A stretch of DNA of 61,473 bases from Herbidospora solisilvae (GCF_009901565.1 NZ_WXEW01000017.1:1-61473), one strand, 5' to 3'; positions 1 to 9,129 are shown, counted from the first letter of the stretch. Numbers and translations are program-made. Notes: generated from the sequence alone by a model not told the origin.

Positions 1-102
1 GGAGGGGAAACACCCGGTTACATTCCGAACCCGGAAGTTAAGCCCTCCAGCGCCGATGGTACTGCACCGGGGACGGTGTGGGAGAGTAGGACACCGCCGG
101 AC
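1..102 (+). rRNA. rrf: 5S ribosomal RNA, 3' part
   Basis: The first ~100 bases read as the body and 3' end of bacterial 5S rRNA: the conserved CCGAACCCGGAAGTTAAG segment lies near 27-44 and the GGGAGAGTAGGACACCGCCG helix-E region near 80-99. The 5' end lies outside the window. A strong terminator follows within 20 bases, so this is probably the end of an rrn operon (16S-23S-5S) transcribed rightward. Confidence 0.95.
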
Positions 103-117
103 AATCTTTATACCGGA

Positions 118-141
118 GGCCCCGATCATTTGATCGGGGCC
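118..141 (+). terminator. rho-independent-type terminator of the rRNA operon
   Basis: A perfect 11-bp stem (GGCCCCGATCA / TGATCGGGGCC) with a minimal TT loop begins 15 bases after the 5S 3' end. A second hairpin at 163-182 (GCCCGGCC / GGCCGGGC, loop ATTC) followed by TTTCTG gives a tandem terminator, common after rrn operons. Confidence 0.85.
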
Positions 142-162
142 TTCGGCGTTTCACGGGACGGT

Positions 163-480
163 GCCCGGCCATTCGGCCGGGCTTTCTGCGTTTCACCCGC
201 TGATCGATGAGGCGTGACCGCGGCCGTTGTTTGCGGGGTTCGGCCACGTCGGCCGGCCCCCGTCGGGGGATGGCTCGGGCATCATTCGAGACCAGCCGGG
301 TTGTCGTTGTTGGCGGAAGGGGTTGTCCACGTCGGCCGGCGTGGTGTTTCGAGGGCAGCCCGGCCACGCGGTCGGGCTTTCGCCATTTCACACACCAGCT
401 GTTGAAGCGTGGCCGCGGTGGTCAGGCTGCGGGAGACTCATGTTCCGGGGTGTGTTGTGTAGCCCGGCCATTTCAGAAGT
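163..480. repeat. decayed tandem hairpin repeats after the 5S gene
   Basis: This gene-free stretch holds imperfect copies of one unit. GCCCGGCC...CGGGCTTTC...TTTCAC occurs at 163-200 and again at 358-393, where the hairpin arms 357-365/370-378 pair with one wobble. A truncated GCCCGGCCATTTCA copy follows near 464-477. The word CACGTCGGCCGGC also recurs near 244 and 329. The short reading frames here have no recognisable product and I call none. The copies look like duplicated and eroding post-rRNA terminator sequence. Confidence 0.5.
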
Positions 481-563
481 GAAAGCCCGCCTGCGGTTTC
501 GCAGGAGCATCTCCGCAGCCGGGTCAGGGGGAATGGTCGAGAGTTCCTTCGAGGGCTACATTG

Positions 564-1472
564 ATGCCCACGATGTCCCCCCGTCGTGTGATTCTCCCTC
601 TCCTCGCAGCGCTGGCCCTGGCCGCCAGTGCCGTCTCGCCTGACCTCACCCTGAAGTCCGAGCCGGCCCGGCTACCGGTCAGGGCCGTCGCGGTCAAGGC
701 CGAGCCGGTGCGGGCGGACCCCCAGTTCGTACCGAAGCCGGAACCCACCGATCCTCCCGTCGACAGACGCAAGGTCACCAGAGCGGTGAAGGCGCTGCTC
801 AAGAGTCGGCCCGGTCGGGCCTCGATCACCGTCGAGGATCTGCACACCGGGCGGGTCTTCCGGTTCGGCGGGAAGGTAGTGCTTCCCACGGCCAGTGTCG
901 CGAAGGTCGACATCCTCATGGCCCTGCTGCGGAAGGAGCGCTGGGATCGGCTGCCCGAGGCCGTGCAGAGGGACGCCGAGATCATGATCCGGTACTCCGA
1001 CAACAAAGCGGCCGATCGGCTCTGGGAGCGGATCGGCCGCGAGGGCGGGCTCGACCGGGCGAACAGGAAGTTCGGGCTGAAGGCGACGACCGCGGTGCCC
1101 GGGAGGTGCGTCGACCTCTACTGCTGGGGGATCACCCGGACCACCACCGACGACCAGGTCCGGTTGCTGAAGTATCTGCCGAGGCTGCGCGACGGAGGTG
1201 TCGTCCGGCGGCTGATGCGCCGGGTCGTACCGGAACAGAGGTGGGGGGTGAGTGCGGGGGCCTGTGCGGGGGAGCGGGTCGCGCTCAAGAACGGCTGGTT
1301 GAAGCATGTGGCCAACGACCTTTGGGCGATCACGAGCGTGGGGCTCATCGGGGATCGGTACGCGGTGGCCGTGCTCACTGAGGACAATGCCACCAGCGAG
1401 GCCGGGATCGCCAAGGTCGAGAGGCTCGTCGAGAGGGTGCTCGACGGGTTCCGCAGTTGCCCTAAGGGGTGA
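564..1472 (+). CDS. secreted beta-lactamase-like serine hydrolase
   Basis: A protein of about 302 residues with an N-terminal hydrophobic signal segment (residues ~8-25). The three penicillin-recognising motifs are visible: S-x-x-K as SVAK (Ser111, Lys114), SDN (145-147) and KNG (242-244, normally KTG). This fits the class A beta-lactamase fold. I see no clear Glu166-type omega-loop motif and the third motif is altered, so true beta-lactamase activity is doubtful; a D-alanyl-peptide hydrolase or related role is as likely. ATG 564 is chosen because GAGGG lies 8 bases upstream; TTG 561 and ATG 573 are alternatives. The 3' end overlaps the convergent regulator gene by 11 bases. Confidence 0.75.
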   Translation: MPTMSPRRVILPLLAALALAASAVSPDLTLKSEPARLPVRAVAVKAEPVRADPQFVPKPEPTDPPVDRRKVTRAVKALLKSRPGRASITVEDLHTGRVFRFGGKVVLPTASVAKVDILMALLRKERWDRLPEAVQRDAEIMIRYSDNKAADRLWERIGREGGLDRANRKFGLKATTAVPGRCVDLYCWGITRTTTDDQVRLLKYLPRLRDGGVVRRLMRRVVPEQRWGVSAGACAGERVALKNGWLKHVANDLWAITSVGLIGDRYAVAVLTEDNATSEAGIAKVERLVERVLDGFRSCPKG

Positions 1473-2148
1473 CGAGGCGGTAGCCGACCCCCCTCACGGT
1501 CTGGATGAGTTTGTCGTCCTCGTCGCCGAGCCGGGCGCGCAGGCGTTTCACATGGACGGCGATGGTGTTGGTGGACATCGCGTCCGAGGAGTGCCAGACG
1601 TGCCGCATGATCTGCTCGCGGGTCACGGTGCGGTCGGCGTTGCGCATGAGGTAGTGCAGCAGCTCGAACTCGCGCAGGGGGAGGTGGACGACGCGGCCGC
1701 CCACCTTCACCTGATAGGCCGTGACGTCGAGGGCGACGTCGCCGATGGTCAGGACGGTCCGCTGGATGCCCTGCCGGCGGAACGCCGCGTGCACGAGCGG
1801 CAGCAGCTCGGGGACGCGGTACGGCCGGGCGACGCATGCCGTCGCGCCGGCCGCCAGCGCCTCCATGGCCTGTTCCGCGAATCCCTCGCCGACGCCCAGC
1901 AGGACCGGTACGGCCCGTGCCAGGCGTACCGCCCGCACGAAGTCGACCGGTCCGATGATGGGCAGCGACGCGCTGATCAGGACGGCGTCCGGGCGCAGTG
2001 CTCCCGCCTGGAGCAGCGCCTGGGCGCCGTCGAACACGCCGGTGACGTCGATTCCCTCGGACCCGAGTTCGTGTGTCAGGTTCTCGACCAGGGCGCTGTC
2101 GGGGTCGGCGACCAACAGCGTCGGCGCGGATCGAGTTTCCCCGTCCAC
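1462..2148 (-). CDS. atypical OmpR/PhoB-type response regulator lacking the phosphoacceptor Asp
   Basis: 228 residues: receiver-like domain (~10-120) plus a C-terminal winged-helix DNA-binding domain (~130-226) with intact OmpR signatures (LREFELLHYL, GVGYRL). The receiver is degenerate. The phosphorylated Asp is Ser59 (context VLISASLP), the second acidic-pair residue is Pro16, the switch Thr/Ser is Gly85 and the conserved Lys is Arg108. It should therefore bind DNA without classical phosphorylation, as known for atypical or orphan regulators. It starts 23 bases after pstB on the same strand, so it is probably the last gene of the pst operon, where phoU sits in many bacteria. Target unknown; pst/pho genes are the obvious guess. 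Confidence 0.88.
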   Translation of the reverse strand: MDGETRSAPTLLVADPDSALVENLTHELGSEGIDVTGVFDGAQALLQAGALRPDAVLISASLPIIGPVDFVRAVRLARAVPVLLGVGEGFAEQAMEALAAGATACVARPYRVPELLPLVHAAFRRQGIQRTVLTIGDVALDVTAYQVKVGGRVVHLPLREFELLHYLMRNADRTVTREQIMRHVWHSSDAMSTNTIAVHVKRLRARLGDEDDKLIQTVRGVGYRLVTP

Positions 2149-2171
2149 CCGGTCCTCCCCAATGTGTCGGA

Positions 2172-2948
2172 TCAGCCGAAACGCCCGGTGATGTAGTCTT
2201 CGGTGGCTTTCTGGGACGGGCTCGTGAAGATCTTGGTGGTCTCGTCCATCTCGATCAGCTTGCCCGGTTGCCCCTGGGCGGCCAGGTTGAAGAACGCCGT
2301 CTTGTCACTCACGCGTGCGGCCTGCTGCATGTTGTGGGTGACGATGACGATCGTGAACTCCTGCTTGAGCTTGGCGATCAGGTCTTCGATCGCCAGCGTC
2401 GAGATGGGGTCGAGCGCCGAGCAGGGCTCGTCCATCAGCAGGACCTGCGGCCGGACCGCGATGGCGCGGGCGATGCACAGACGCTGCTGCTGTCCGCCCG
2501 ACAGGCCGGAACCGGGCTTGGCCAGCCGGTCCTTGACCTCGTTCCACAGGTTGGCGCCCTTGAGGGAGTCCTCGACGATGCCGTCGAGCTCGCTCTTGGA
2601 GTAGCGGTGGTTCAGGCGCAGGCCCGCGGCCACGTTGTCGTAGATCGACATCGTGGGGAACGGGTTGGGGCGCTGGAACACCATGCCGATGGTGCGGCGG
2701 ACCGACACCGGGTCGACGCCGGCGCCGTAGAGGTCCTGCTCCTCCATGCGGATCTTGCCCGTGACGGTGGCGCCCGGGATGACCTCGTGCATGCGGTTGA
2801 GGGTGCGGAGGAAGGTCGACTTGCCGCAGCCCGACGGGCCGATGAAGGCGGTGACGGCGCGCGCGTCGATGGTCATCGAGATGCCTTCGATGGCCTTGTG
2901 GCCACTGTAGTAGGCGTCGACGTCCGTGACCTCGATCTGTTTGGCCAT
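2172..2948 (-). CDS. pstB: phosphate ABC transporter ATP-binding protein PstB
   Basis: 258 residues with Walker [10 protein letters not shown] (~38-46), ABC signature LSGGQQQR, Walker B VLLMDEP and the switch His in IVTHNMQQA. The TRFG-like C-terminus (YITGRFG) and the [16 protein letters not shown] segment are diagnostic of PstB. It energises high-affinity phosphate import through PstA and PstC at the inner face of the membrane. The gene follows pstA by 5 bases in the pstS-pstC-pstA-pstB operon, which is probably phosphate-regulated through the PHO box before pstS. Confidence 0.98.
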   Translation of the reverse strand: MAKQIEVTDVDAYYSGHKAIEGISMTIDARAVTAFIGPSGCGKSTFLRTLNRMHEVIPGATVTGKIRMEEQDLYGAGVDPVSVRRTIGMVFQRPNPFPTMSIYDNVAAGLRLNHRYSKSELDGIVEDSLKGANLWNEVKDRLAKPGSGLSGGQQQRLCIARAIAVRPQVLLMDEPCSALDPISTLAIEDLIAKLKQEFTIVIVTHNMQQAARVSDKTAFFNLAAQGQPGKLIEMDETTKIFTSPSQKATEDYITGRFG

Positions 2949-2953
2949 GGCTA

Positions 2954-3841
2954 TTACCTCTTCCTTGCGGGCGAGCGCCAGTACGTGATGAGACGCGCGG
3001 CCAGGTTGAGCAGCATGATGATGATGATCAGCGTGAGCGCGGCGGCCCAGGCGCGGTCGATCGCGGTGTCGTTGGGCCGGGCGGCCTGGTCGAACACGTA
3101 CAGAGGAAGACCCATCTGCGGCCCGTTGAACGGGTCGTTGTTGATGGAGTCGGTGAAGAAGACCGTCAGCAGTAGCGGCGCCGTCTCACCGGCGACACGG
3201 GCGACGGCCAGCATGACGCCGGTCACGATGCCGGTGAAGGCGGTGGGCAGCACGACCTTGACGATGGTGCGCCACTTGGAGACGCCCAGCGCGTAGGAGG
3301 CCTCGCGCAGGTCGTTGGGCACCAGCAGCAGCATCTCCTCGGCGGCCCGGACGACCGTGGGCAACATCAGGATCGACAGCGCCATCGCGCCGGCGAAGCC
3401 GGAGAACGGCATGCCCAGGATCAGGATCCAGAACGCCAGGATGAACAGACCGGCGACGACCGACGGGACACCGGTCATGATGTCGACGAAGAAGCTGATG
3501 TAGCGCTTGAGGCGCCCGTTGGCGCCGTATTCGACCAGGTAGACGGCGGTGAGCAGGCCAATCGGCACGGAGATGAGCGAGGCCAGCGCGACCTGCTCCA
3601 GGGTGCCGATGATGGCGTGGTAGGCGCCGCCGCCGGCGTCCCTGGCCCCGATGTTGCGCATCGAGTGGGTCAGGAACTCCATGTCGAAGCGGGCAAGGCC
3701 GTTCGCGATCACCATCCACAGGACGGAGATCAGCGGAACGACCGCGATGGCGAACGCCAGATAGACAAGGGCCTGAACGCCCTTGTCCTTGAACCGGCGC
3801 ATGCCGGAGATTCGCTGGATTTCTGGAGTGACGGCACTCAC
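2954..3841 (-). CDS. pstA: phosphate ABC transporter permease PstA
   Basis: 295 residues with about six membrane helices and the binding-protein-dependent permease loop ([20 protein letters not shown]) that docks on PstB. It forms the phosphate channel together with PstC. The start overlaps the pstC stop by 4 bases (ATGA type), which indicates translational coupling. Confidence 0.97.
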   Translation of the reverse strand: MSAVTPEIQRISGMRRFKDKGVQALVYLAFAIAVVPLISVLWMVIANGLARFDMEFLTHSMRNIGARDAGGGAYHAIIGTLEQVALASLISVPIGLLTAVYLVEYGANGRLKRYISFFVDIMTGVPSVVAGLFILAFWILILGMPFSGFAGAMALSILMLPTVVRAAEEMLLLVPNDLREASYALGVSKWRTIVKVVLPTAFTGIVTGVMLAVARVAGETAPLLLTVFFTDSINNDPFNGPQMGLPLYVFDQAARPNDTAIDRAWAAALTLIIIIMLLNLAARLITYWRSPARKR

Positions 3842-4821
3842 GCGGCGACCCTCGCGTATTCCTTGCGGCGGGAGATGACCCAGCGGGCGGCCATGTTCAC
3901 CAGCAGGGTGATGATGAACAGCACCAGACCGGACGCGATGAGCGCGCCCCGGCCGATGTCGTTGGCCTCGCCGAAGCCGTTGGCGATGTTGGCCGCGATG
4001 CTGTTGCCGTTGGCGCTGAGGATTTCGAAGCTGATCGTGAAGGTGGCCGGGAAGATCAGGGCCACCGCGATGGTCTCGCCCATGGCGCGGCCGAGGCCGA
4101 GCATGGCGGCGCTGATGACACCGGGACGCCCGAACGGCAACACGGCCATCCGGATCATCTCCCAGCGGGTCGCGCCGAGGGCGAGGGCCGCCTCCTCCTG
4201 CATCTTGGGGGCCTGCAGGAAGACCTCACGGGAGATCGCGGCGATGATCGGCAGGATCATGATGGCCAGCACCAGCGAGCCGACGAGCATCGAGCGGCCG
4301 ACGACCTGGTCGCCGCCGAAGATCGGGATCCAGCCGAGGTAGTCGTTCAGGAACTGCGAGGGCCCGCGCATGAACGGGACCAGGAAGATGATGCCCCACA
4401 GGCCGTACACGACCGAGGGCACCGCCGCGAGCAGGTCGATGACGTAGCCCAGGAACGAGGCCAGGCGGCGGGGTGCGTAGTGGGAGATGAAGAGCGCGAC
4501 CCCGATCGCGATCGGCGTGGCGATGATCAGCGCGAGGAAGGAGCTGATGACCGTGCCGAACGCGAGCGCGCCGATGCCGAACTTCGGCTCTGAGGCGTTG
4601 GCGTTCCACGTCAGCTCCGTGAGGAACGACGCGGTGTTCGCCTGGAGTGCGGGGATGGCTCGCGCGATCAGGAACACGGCGATGGCCGCCATGATCACGA
4701 GCAGCAGGATGCCCGCACCGGTCGATGCGTAACGGAAGGGGCCGTCGCCACGGCTGCGCCGGAAGGCGGACCGGCTCAGGGGAGCCGACCCGCCTTCGCG
4801 CGTCTGCGTCGAGGTCGCCAT
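3838..4821 (-). CDS. pstC: phosphate ABC transporter permease PstC
   Basis: 327 residues, about six membrane helices, with a cytoplasmic N-terminus rich in Ser/Arg and the permease EAA loop (QEEAALALGATRWEMIRM). The YGLWGIIFLVPFMRGP and GRAMGETIAVALI segments are typical of PstC. It pairs with PstA in the phosphate importer. It starts 3 bases after the pstS stop codon, so the two are co-transcribed. Confidence 0.97.
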   Translation of the reverse strand: MATSTQTREGGSAPLSRSAFRRSRGDGPFRYASTGAGILLLVIMAAIAVFLIARAIPALQANTASFLTELTWNANASEPKFGIGALAFGTVISSFLALIIATPIAIGVALFISHYAPRRLASFLGYVIDLLAAVPSVVYGLWGIIFLVPFMRGPSQFLNDYLGWIPIFGGDQVVGRSMLVGSLVLAIMILPIIAAISREVFLQAPKMQEEAALALGATRWEMIRMAVLPFGRPGVISAAMLGLGRAMGETIAVALIFPATFTISFEILSANGNSIAANIANGFGEANDIGRGALIASGLVLFIITLLVNMAARWVISRRKEYARVAA

Positions 4822-4824
4822 TGG

Positions 4825-5937
4825 CTAGGAGATGGCCTCAACCGAGGAGCGGACCTTGGTCAGCAGCGACGCGGGGAGCGGCGCGTAGCCGAGGTTGGTC
4901 AGCAACTGCTGGCCCTCGTCCGAGGCGGTGTAGGTGAGGAAGGACTTGACGAGCGGGAGCTCCTCGGCGGAGAGGCCCTTCTCGCAGGTGATCTCGTAGG
5001 TCACCAGGACGATCGGGTAGGCGCCCGCGGCCGACGTGGCGTAGTCGATCTTCATCTTGAGGTCGTTGCCGGTGCCCTCGATGGTGGCGGCCTCGACGGT
5101 CTTGCCGGCGCTCTCCGGGGTCAGCTCGACGAACTCGCCGGAGCCGTTGGCGACCTTGGACTTCTGCAGGCCGGAGTTCTCGGCGAAGGAGAGCTCGACG
5201 TAGGAGATGGCACCCTCGGTCGACTTGACCGACGCGGCGATCTGGTCGGAGCCCTTGGCGCCCTGGCCCTTGGCCTCGGCCGGCCACGCCTTGCCCGGCT
5301 CGTACGGCCACTCGGCGGTGGCGGCCAGGAACTTGGTGAAGTTGTCGCTGGTGCCCGACTCGTCCGAGCGGTGGAACGCCTGGATGTCGGTCGAGGGCAG
5401 CTGGGCGTCGGGGTTGTCAGCCTTGATCGCGGGGTCGTCCCACTTGGTGATCTGGCTGTTGAAGATGCCACCGATGGTCTTCGGCGAAAGCTGCAGGCCG
5501 TCGACACCGGGGAGGTTGTAGACCACGGCGACCGGACCCACGACCATCGGCAGGTTGATGGCCTTGCCGGTGGCGCAGCGGGCGTCGGCCTGAGCCGGCT
5601 CGTCTTCCTTCAGCGCCGAGTCGGAACCGGCGAACGCGACGGTGCCGGCGATGAACGCCTGGACACCGGCGCCCGAGCCGCTCGGCTGGTAGTTGATGCT
5701 CACACCGGGGTTGGCGCTCTGGAACGCCTTCTTCCACTCGTCGACGGCGTTGGCCTGAGCCGAGGAGCCGGCGGCGTTGATGGTGCCGCTGAGCTGGGCG
5801 TCGCCCGAGGCCGCGGGAGCGGCGGCGGTGCCCGTGTCGGTCGCGGTGGAAGGGGTGGTGTTGTCGTCAGTACCACACGCGGCGAGCGACAGCACGCCGG
5901 CGATGGCGGCTACGGCGAGCCGGCCTGCATACTTCAC
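4825..5937 (-). CDS. pstS: phosphate-binding lipoprotein PstS
   Basis: 370 residues with a lipoprotein signal peptide ending in the lipobox LSLAAC, so the mature protein is anchored by lipid to the outer face of the membrane. Phosphate-contact segments are visible (GSSAQANA, the RSDESGTSDNF loop, and GSDSALKEDE). It captures phosphate for PstCAB. A good ribosome-binding site (AGGAGG) lies just before the ATG. A PHO box about 70-90 bases upstream predicts induction by phosphate starvation through a PhoP/RegX3-type regulator. Confidence 0.98.
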   Translation of the reverse strand: MKYAGRLAVAAIAGVLSLAACGTDDNTTPSTATDTGTAAAPAASGDAQLSGTINAAGSSAQANAVDEWKKAFQSANPGVSINYQPSGSGAGVQAFIAGTVAFAGSDSALKEDEPAQADARCATGKAINLPMVVGPVAVVYNLPGVDGLQLSPKTIGGIFNSQITKWDDPAIKADNPDAQLPSTDIQAFHRSDESGTSDNFTKFLAATAEWPYEPGKAWPAEAKGQGAKGSDQIAASVKSTEGAISYVELSFAENSGLQKSKVANGSGEFVELTPESAGKTVEAATIEGTGNDLKMKIDYATSAAGAYPIVLVTYEITCEKGLSAEELPLVKSFLTYTASDEGQQLLTNLGYAPLPASLLTKVRSSVEAIS

Positions 5938-6006
5938 GGCTGAATCCTCCTGATTGTTTCTTCAACAACCGGGAGGCTAGGGATCGAAGGTGACCTGACG
6001 ACTGGA

Positions 6007-6028
6007 CGAAGGTGAACGAAGAATGAAC
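6007..6028 (-). promoter_or_regulatory. PHO box upstream of pstS
   Basis: On the minus strand two contiguous 11-base direct repeats read GTTCATTCTTC and GTTCACCTTCG, matching the actinobacterial PHO-box unit GTTCACC. A third, more distant element GTCACCTTCG lies at 5985-5994. The array is 48-91 bases upstream of the pstS start, the expected place for PhoP/RegX3 binding. Confidence 0.8.
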
Positions 6029-6100
6029 GGGTCCGGTCCCCTTCGTGTAGGTCTCAACAGATAACGACCAGGTCACAGGCGTATCGCGGCGTTAATGAAA

Positions 6101-6125
6101 GCCCCGCTCCGATGGGGAGCGGGGC
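6101..6125 (-). terminator. terminator of the XRE regulator gene
   Basis: A perfect 10-bp GC-rich stem (GCCCCGCTCC / GGAGCGGGGC) lies 13 bases beyond the stop of the minus-strand regulator gene and before the pstS promoter region. On the minus strand it is followed by TTTCATTAACG. Confidence 0.75.
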
Positions 6126-6137
6126 CGCTGGACCGAT

Positions 6138-7394
6138 TCAGAAAGTGCTGGTCGCACGCAGTCTGTCGTCGAAATCGCGGACCAGCAGAGACGGCGGGCC
6201 CTCGTAGTCGCGACGGAACCGCCGCACCCGGTGGAGCACCCTCTCGGACGAGTAGACGACCCCCGCCTTGAGCGCCTCACCTGCGAGGGTGAAGGCCTCG
6301 TCGACCTCCCCGGCCATCCGGCGGGCCGTGGCGATCTCCAGCATGAGCAGCGCCTGCTGCTTGGCGGCGGGGCGTACGGAGACGAGGGACTCGGCGAAGG
6401 CCGAGACGGCGTCGTGGGGGCGGCCCAGGCGGACCATCACCAGGGCGCGGTATCCGGCCAGTTTGCCGGGGTCGAAGGGGAAGACCCACGGCCACGGCGG
6501 CGACGACGCCCGTTCGCTCTGGGCGACGGCGATCTCCGCCTCGCGCAGGCAGTTGAGCGCGGCCATCACGTCGCGTCTGCCCGCGTGGCCAAGCGCCTCG
6601 ATGCACGCCAGCCACGCCCGCGCGGTGGCCGGCGGGTTGCTCCCGGCCTGCGCCCTGGCCTGGGCGACCATCGTCAGCCCGAGCTGGGGGTCGTCGTGGT
6701 CGATCTCGAAGGCGGCCAGGCTGCCCAGCATGTAGGCCTCCAGCAGCGGATGCTCGGCGCGACGGGCCGAGTCGACCGCGAACCGGTAGAACATGCGGGC
6801 GGTGCCGATGTCCTGCATGTCGGCGTGTAACCAGGCGGCGAACCCGGCGGCCTCGCTGACGGTCGGGCAGACCTCCACCGCGAACGGCGTCTCGGCCGAC
6901 CGGGCCAGGGCCCTCTTGGTGAGCTCGACGTGGGCGACGGCGCCACGGGCGAGCTCCCGGGCGGGGGTCTCGGCCTCCAGCCGGCGCTGGGCGCCGGTGA
7001 TCGCGGCGAGGGACGACGCGGTCGTCTCGTCGGCCGACCGGTAGGAGATGGACGGCGCCACGGGCATCGCGGCGAGGAAGGCTATCTTGCTGAAGTCGCG
7101 GCGTTTCGTGGGGTCCTCACCCCCGACGTCGCCGATGCGCAGCAGGTACTGCGGGATGCCGACCTGGCGCGCGAGGTCGCGGATCTGGTCGACGGTGAGT
7201 GACTGGCGCCCTCTGAGCACTTTCGACACCCAGCTCTGGGAGTATCCGAGGAAGTCGGCGAGCTGGCCCTGCGTCCATCCGCGAGCGGATCGGACCTGAT
7301 CGAGAATCGTCGCCATGTCACACTCGGCGAGCGCGCTGACGACCGGCGGCCGGGCCCAGAAGTCCGGCGGCAGACCGTTTCCGTCATGACCCAT
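6138..7394 (-). CDS. XRE-family regulator with C-terminal helical repeat domain
   Basis: 418 residues. A Cro/CI-type helix-turn-helix lies at ~28-85 (GWTQGQLADFLGYSQSWVSKVLRGR). The remaining ~300 residues are Ala/Leu-rich helices resembling a TPR-like sensor domain. Such large XRE proteins are abundant in actinomycetes and often control a small neighbouring gene. A methionine inside (MATILDQ, ~residue 27) could be an alternative start. The divergent small ORF at 7549-7824 is the obvious candidate target. Ligand and function unknown. Confidence 0.8.
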   Translation of the reverse strand: MGHDGNGLPPDFWARPPVVSALAECDMATILDQVRSARGWTQGQLADFLGYSQSWVSKVLRGRQSLTVDQIRDLARQVGIPQYLLRIGDVGGEDPTKRRDFSKIAFLAAMPVAPSISYRSADETTASSLAAITGAQRRLEAETPARELARGAVAHVELTKRALARSAETPFAVEVCPTVSEAAGFAAWLHADMQDIGTARMFYRFAVDSARRAEHPLLEAYMLGSLAAFEIDHDDPQLGLTMVAQARAQAGSNPPATARAWLACIEALGHAGRRDVMAALNCLREAEIAVAQSERASSPPWPWVFPFDPGKLAGYRALVMVRLGRPHDAVSAFAESLVSVRPAAKQQALLMLEIATARRMAGEVDEAFTLAGEALKAGVVYSSERVLHRVRRFRRDYEGPPSLLVRDFDDRLRATSTF

Positions 7395-7548
7395 GACGGT
7401 AAGTTACGCCCATTCGCGACGTCACGCAGGAATTCGCCGGACGAATATCGCGATTTCTGATCCGCATGGTGTATTCCCCGGAGTCACTCCAGGTCGTGAG
7501 TATCACGGCATGGACGCCCCCACCAAGACAGTTCCACGTGGAAAGGTC

Positions 7549-7824
7549 ATGACCACCTATCACGGCCCGCACGTGCCGAGCCATCCCGATCCGGACGCCA
7601 GGCGGCTGACCTGGCGTCCTGGCGCGAGGTGGACCGACCGTGAGCGGGTCAGGGCGCACTCGTGCTCGTGCCGCGGAGTGGTCTACGAATTCGTCGGCGC
7701 CGCGGGTCAGTACTTCATTCGCCGTACGACATTGCAGACGCAACTCACCGAGGAGACCGAACGCATGGTGTCCTCACGCGCCGAACAGATGTGGGCCGAC
7801 CTTTTCTCCGGAAAAGTCTATTAA
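7549..7824 (+). CDS. small hypothetical protein divergent from the XRE gene
   Basis: 91 residues with no family I recognise. It is rich in Arg and Trp with a central SCSCRG motif, and ends in a helical stretch (EETERMVSSRAEQMWADLF). ATG 7549 is preferred because GGAAAGG precedes it by 3-9 bases; in-frame starts at 7510 and 7393 have no comparable site. Small proteins divergently paired with XRE regulators are common in actinomycetes (DUF397-type pairs are the best-known case), but this sequence is not clearly DUF397. The stop overlaps the convergent hisN end by 4 bases. Confidence 0.55.
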   Translation: MTTYHGPHVPSHPDPDARRLTWRPGARWTDRERVRAHSCSCRGVVYEFVGAAGQYFIRRTTLQTQLTEETERMVSSRAEQMWADLFSGKVY

Positions 7825-8600
7825 GCGAGCTTTTTGAGCACCTCTGAGTGCAGAAGCCCGTTCGAGCACACCATGCTCCCGCTGTCGAGCGGCGGATTCC
7901 CGCCCACGCCGGTGCACGCACCGCCGGCCTCTTCGACGATCACGGTGAGCGCGGCCATGTCCCATGGCGACAGTTCCGGTTCGGCCGAGACGTCCACCGC
8001 ACCCTCGGCCACCATCATGTGGGACCAGAAGTCGCCGTAGGCCCGCGTCCGCCACACACTGCGCGTCAGATCGAGGATGTTGTCGAGCTTCCCCTCCTTC
8101 TCCCAGCCGCTCAGGCTGGAGTAGGAGAAGGACGCGTCCTCCAGTTTGGCGACCGACGACACCTGGCACCGGGTGGCCTTGGTCAGACTGCGGCCGGTGA
8201 ACGCACCGCCGTCACGGGCCGCCCACCAGCGCCGGTTGAGCGCGGGCGCGGAGACACATCCGACGACGACCTTGCCCTCCTCCATGAGCGCGATCAGGGT
8301 CGCCCACACGGGCACGCCACGCACGAAGTTCTTGGTCCCGTCGATGGGGTCGACGATCCAGGAACGCATGCCGTAGCCCGTCTTGCCGAACTCCTCGCCG
8401 ATGACGGCGTCGCGGGGGCGAGCCCGGCGAAGGGTGCCCCTGATCGCCTCCTCGACCGCCCGGTCGGCGTCGCTGACCGGGGTCAGGTCGGGCTTGGTCT
8501 CGACCTTCAGATCCACGGCCTTGAACCGGCGCATCGTGAGGTCGTCGGCCGCGTCGGCCATCACGTGCGCGAGCCGCAGATCATCGCTGTAAGCCGTCAC
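7821..8600 (-). CDS. hisN: histidinol-phosphatase, inositol-monophosphatase family
   Basis: 259 residues of the Mg-dependent inositol monophosphatase fold. Metal-binding motifs are visible: GEEFG (~70), the VDPIDGTKNF signature (~83-92) and SPWDMAAL (~212). The closest match I recognise is actinobacterial HisN, which removes phosphate from L-histidinol phosphate in histidine synthesis. Inositol-1-phosphatase activity cannot be excluded. No other his genes are in the window. Confidence 0.85.
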   Translation of the reverse strand: MTAYSDDLRLAHVMADAADDLTMRRFKAVDLKVETKPDLTPVSDADRAVEEAIRGTLRRARPRDAVIGEEFGKTGYGMRSWIVDPIDGTKNFVRGVPVWATLIALMEEGKVVVGCVSAPALNRRWWAARDGGAFTGRSLTKATRCQVSSVAKLEDASFSYSSLSGWEKEGKLDNILDLTRSVWRTRAYGDFWSHMMVAEGAVDVSAEPELSPWDMAALTVIVEEAGGACTGVGGNPPLDSGSMVCSNGLLHSEVLKKLA

Positions 8601-8664
8601 GGATCACACGCTAGCGGTTTCGGCCGTATTTCCATCAGACCCGGGACCGCTCCAGATCCTACCA

Positions 8665-9129
8665 ATGAGTAACATGCCGTCCATGACCACTTTCGACACG
8701 GGGGCTCTGTTCCTGCAGAGTGTTCCCTTCGCGCGCACCCTCGGCGTGTCCTTCGACTCCGTCGACTCCGGTACGGCTGTCGCCCGTCTCGCCGACCGTC
8801 CCGACCTGCACAACCACGTCGGCGGCCCCCATGCCGGAGTGGTGTTCTCCCTGGCCGAGTCGGCCTCCGGGGCGGCCATGCTCTCGCTGTTCGGCGACAC
8901 CCTCGACCGGGCGACGCCGCTGGCCACGGTGGGGCGGGTGGCGTACCGGAAACTGGCTCTTGGAGACCTGACCGCCGAGGCGGTCGTGAAAGCCGAGCGC
9001 GACGCCGTGCTCGCCGAACTCACCGCCGGAAACCGGCCCGAGTTCACGGTCGAGGTGACGGTACGCAACTCAGAGGGTGTGACGGTCGCCGAGGTCACCG
9101 TGGAGTGGACGCTGCGGCCCAACCGCTAG
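8665..9129 (+). CDS. hotdog-fold protein, DUF4442/thioesterase-like
   Basis: 154 residues with the hotdog pattern: a central helix after HNHVGGPHAGVVFSLAE (~49-65) followed by antiparallel strands. It probably acts on an acyl-CoA thioester, but substrate and activity are unknown. ATG 8665 or the internal ATG giving MTTFDTG may be the start. The stop overlaps rsgA (convergent) by 4 bases. Confidence 0.7.
   Translation: MSNMPSMTTFDTGALFLQSVPFARTLGVSFDSVDSGTAVARLADRPDLHNHVGGPHAGVVFSLAESASGAAMLSLFGDTLDRATPLATVGRVAYRKLALGDLTAEAVVKAERDAVLAELTAGNRPEFTVEVTVRNSEGVTVAEVTVEWTLRPNR

Noticed and set aside
564-1472. Calling the first gene a true class A beta-lactamase
   Set aside because: SxxK and SDN are present, but the third motif is KNG and I see no Glu166-type motif, so resistance activity cannot be supported.
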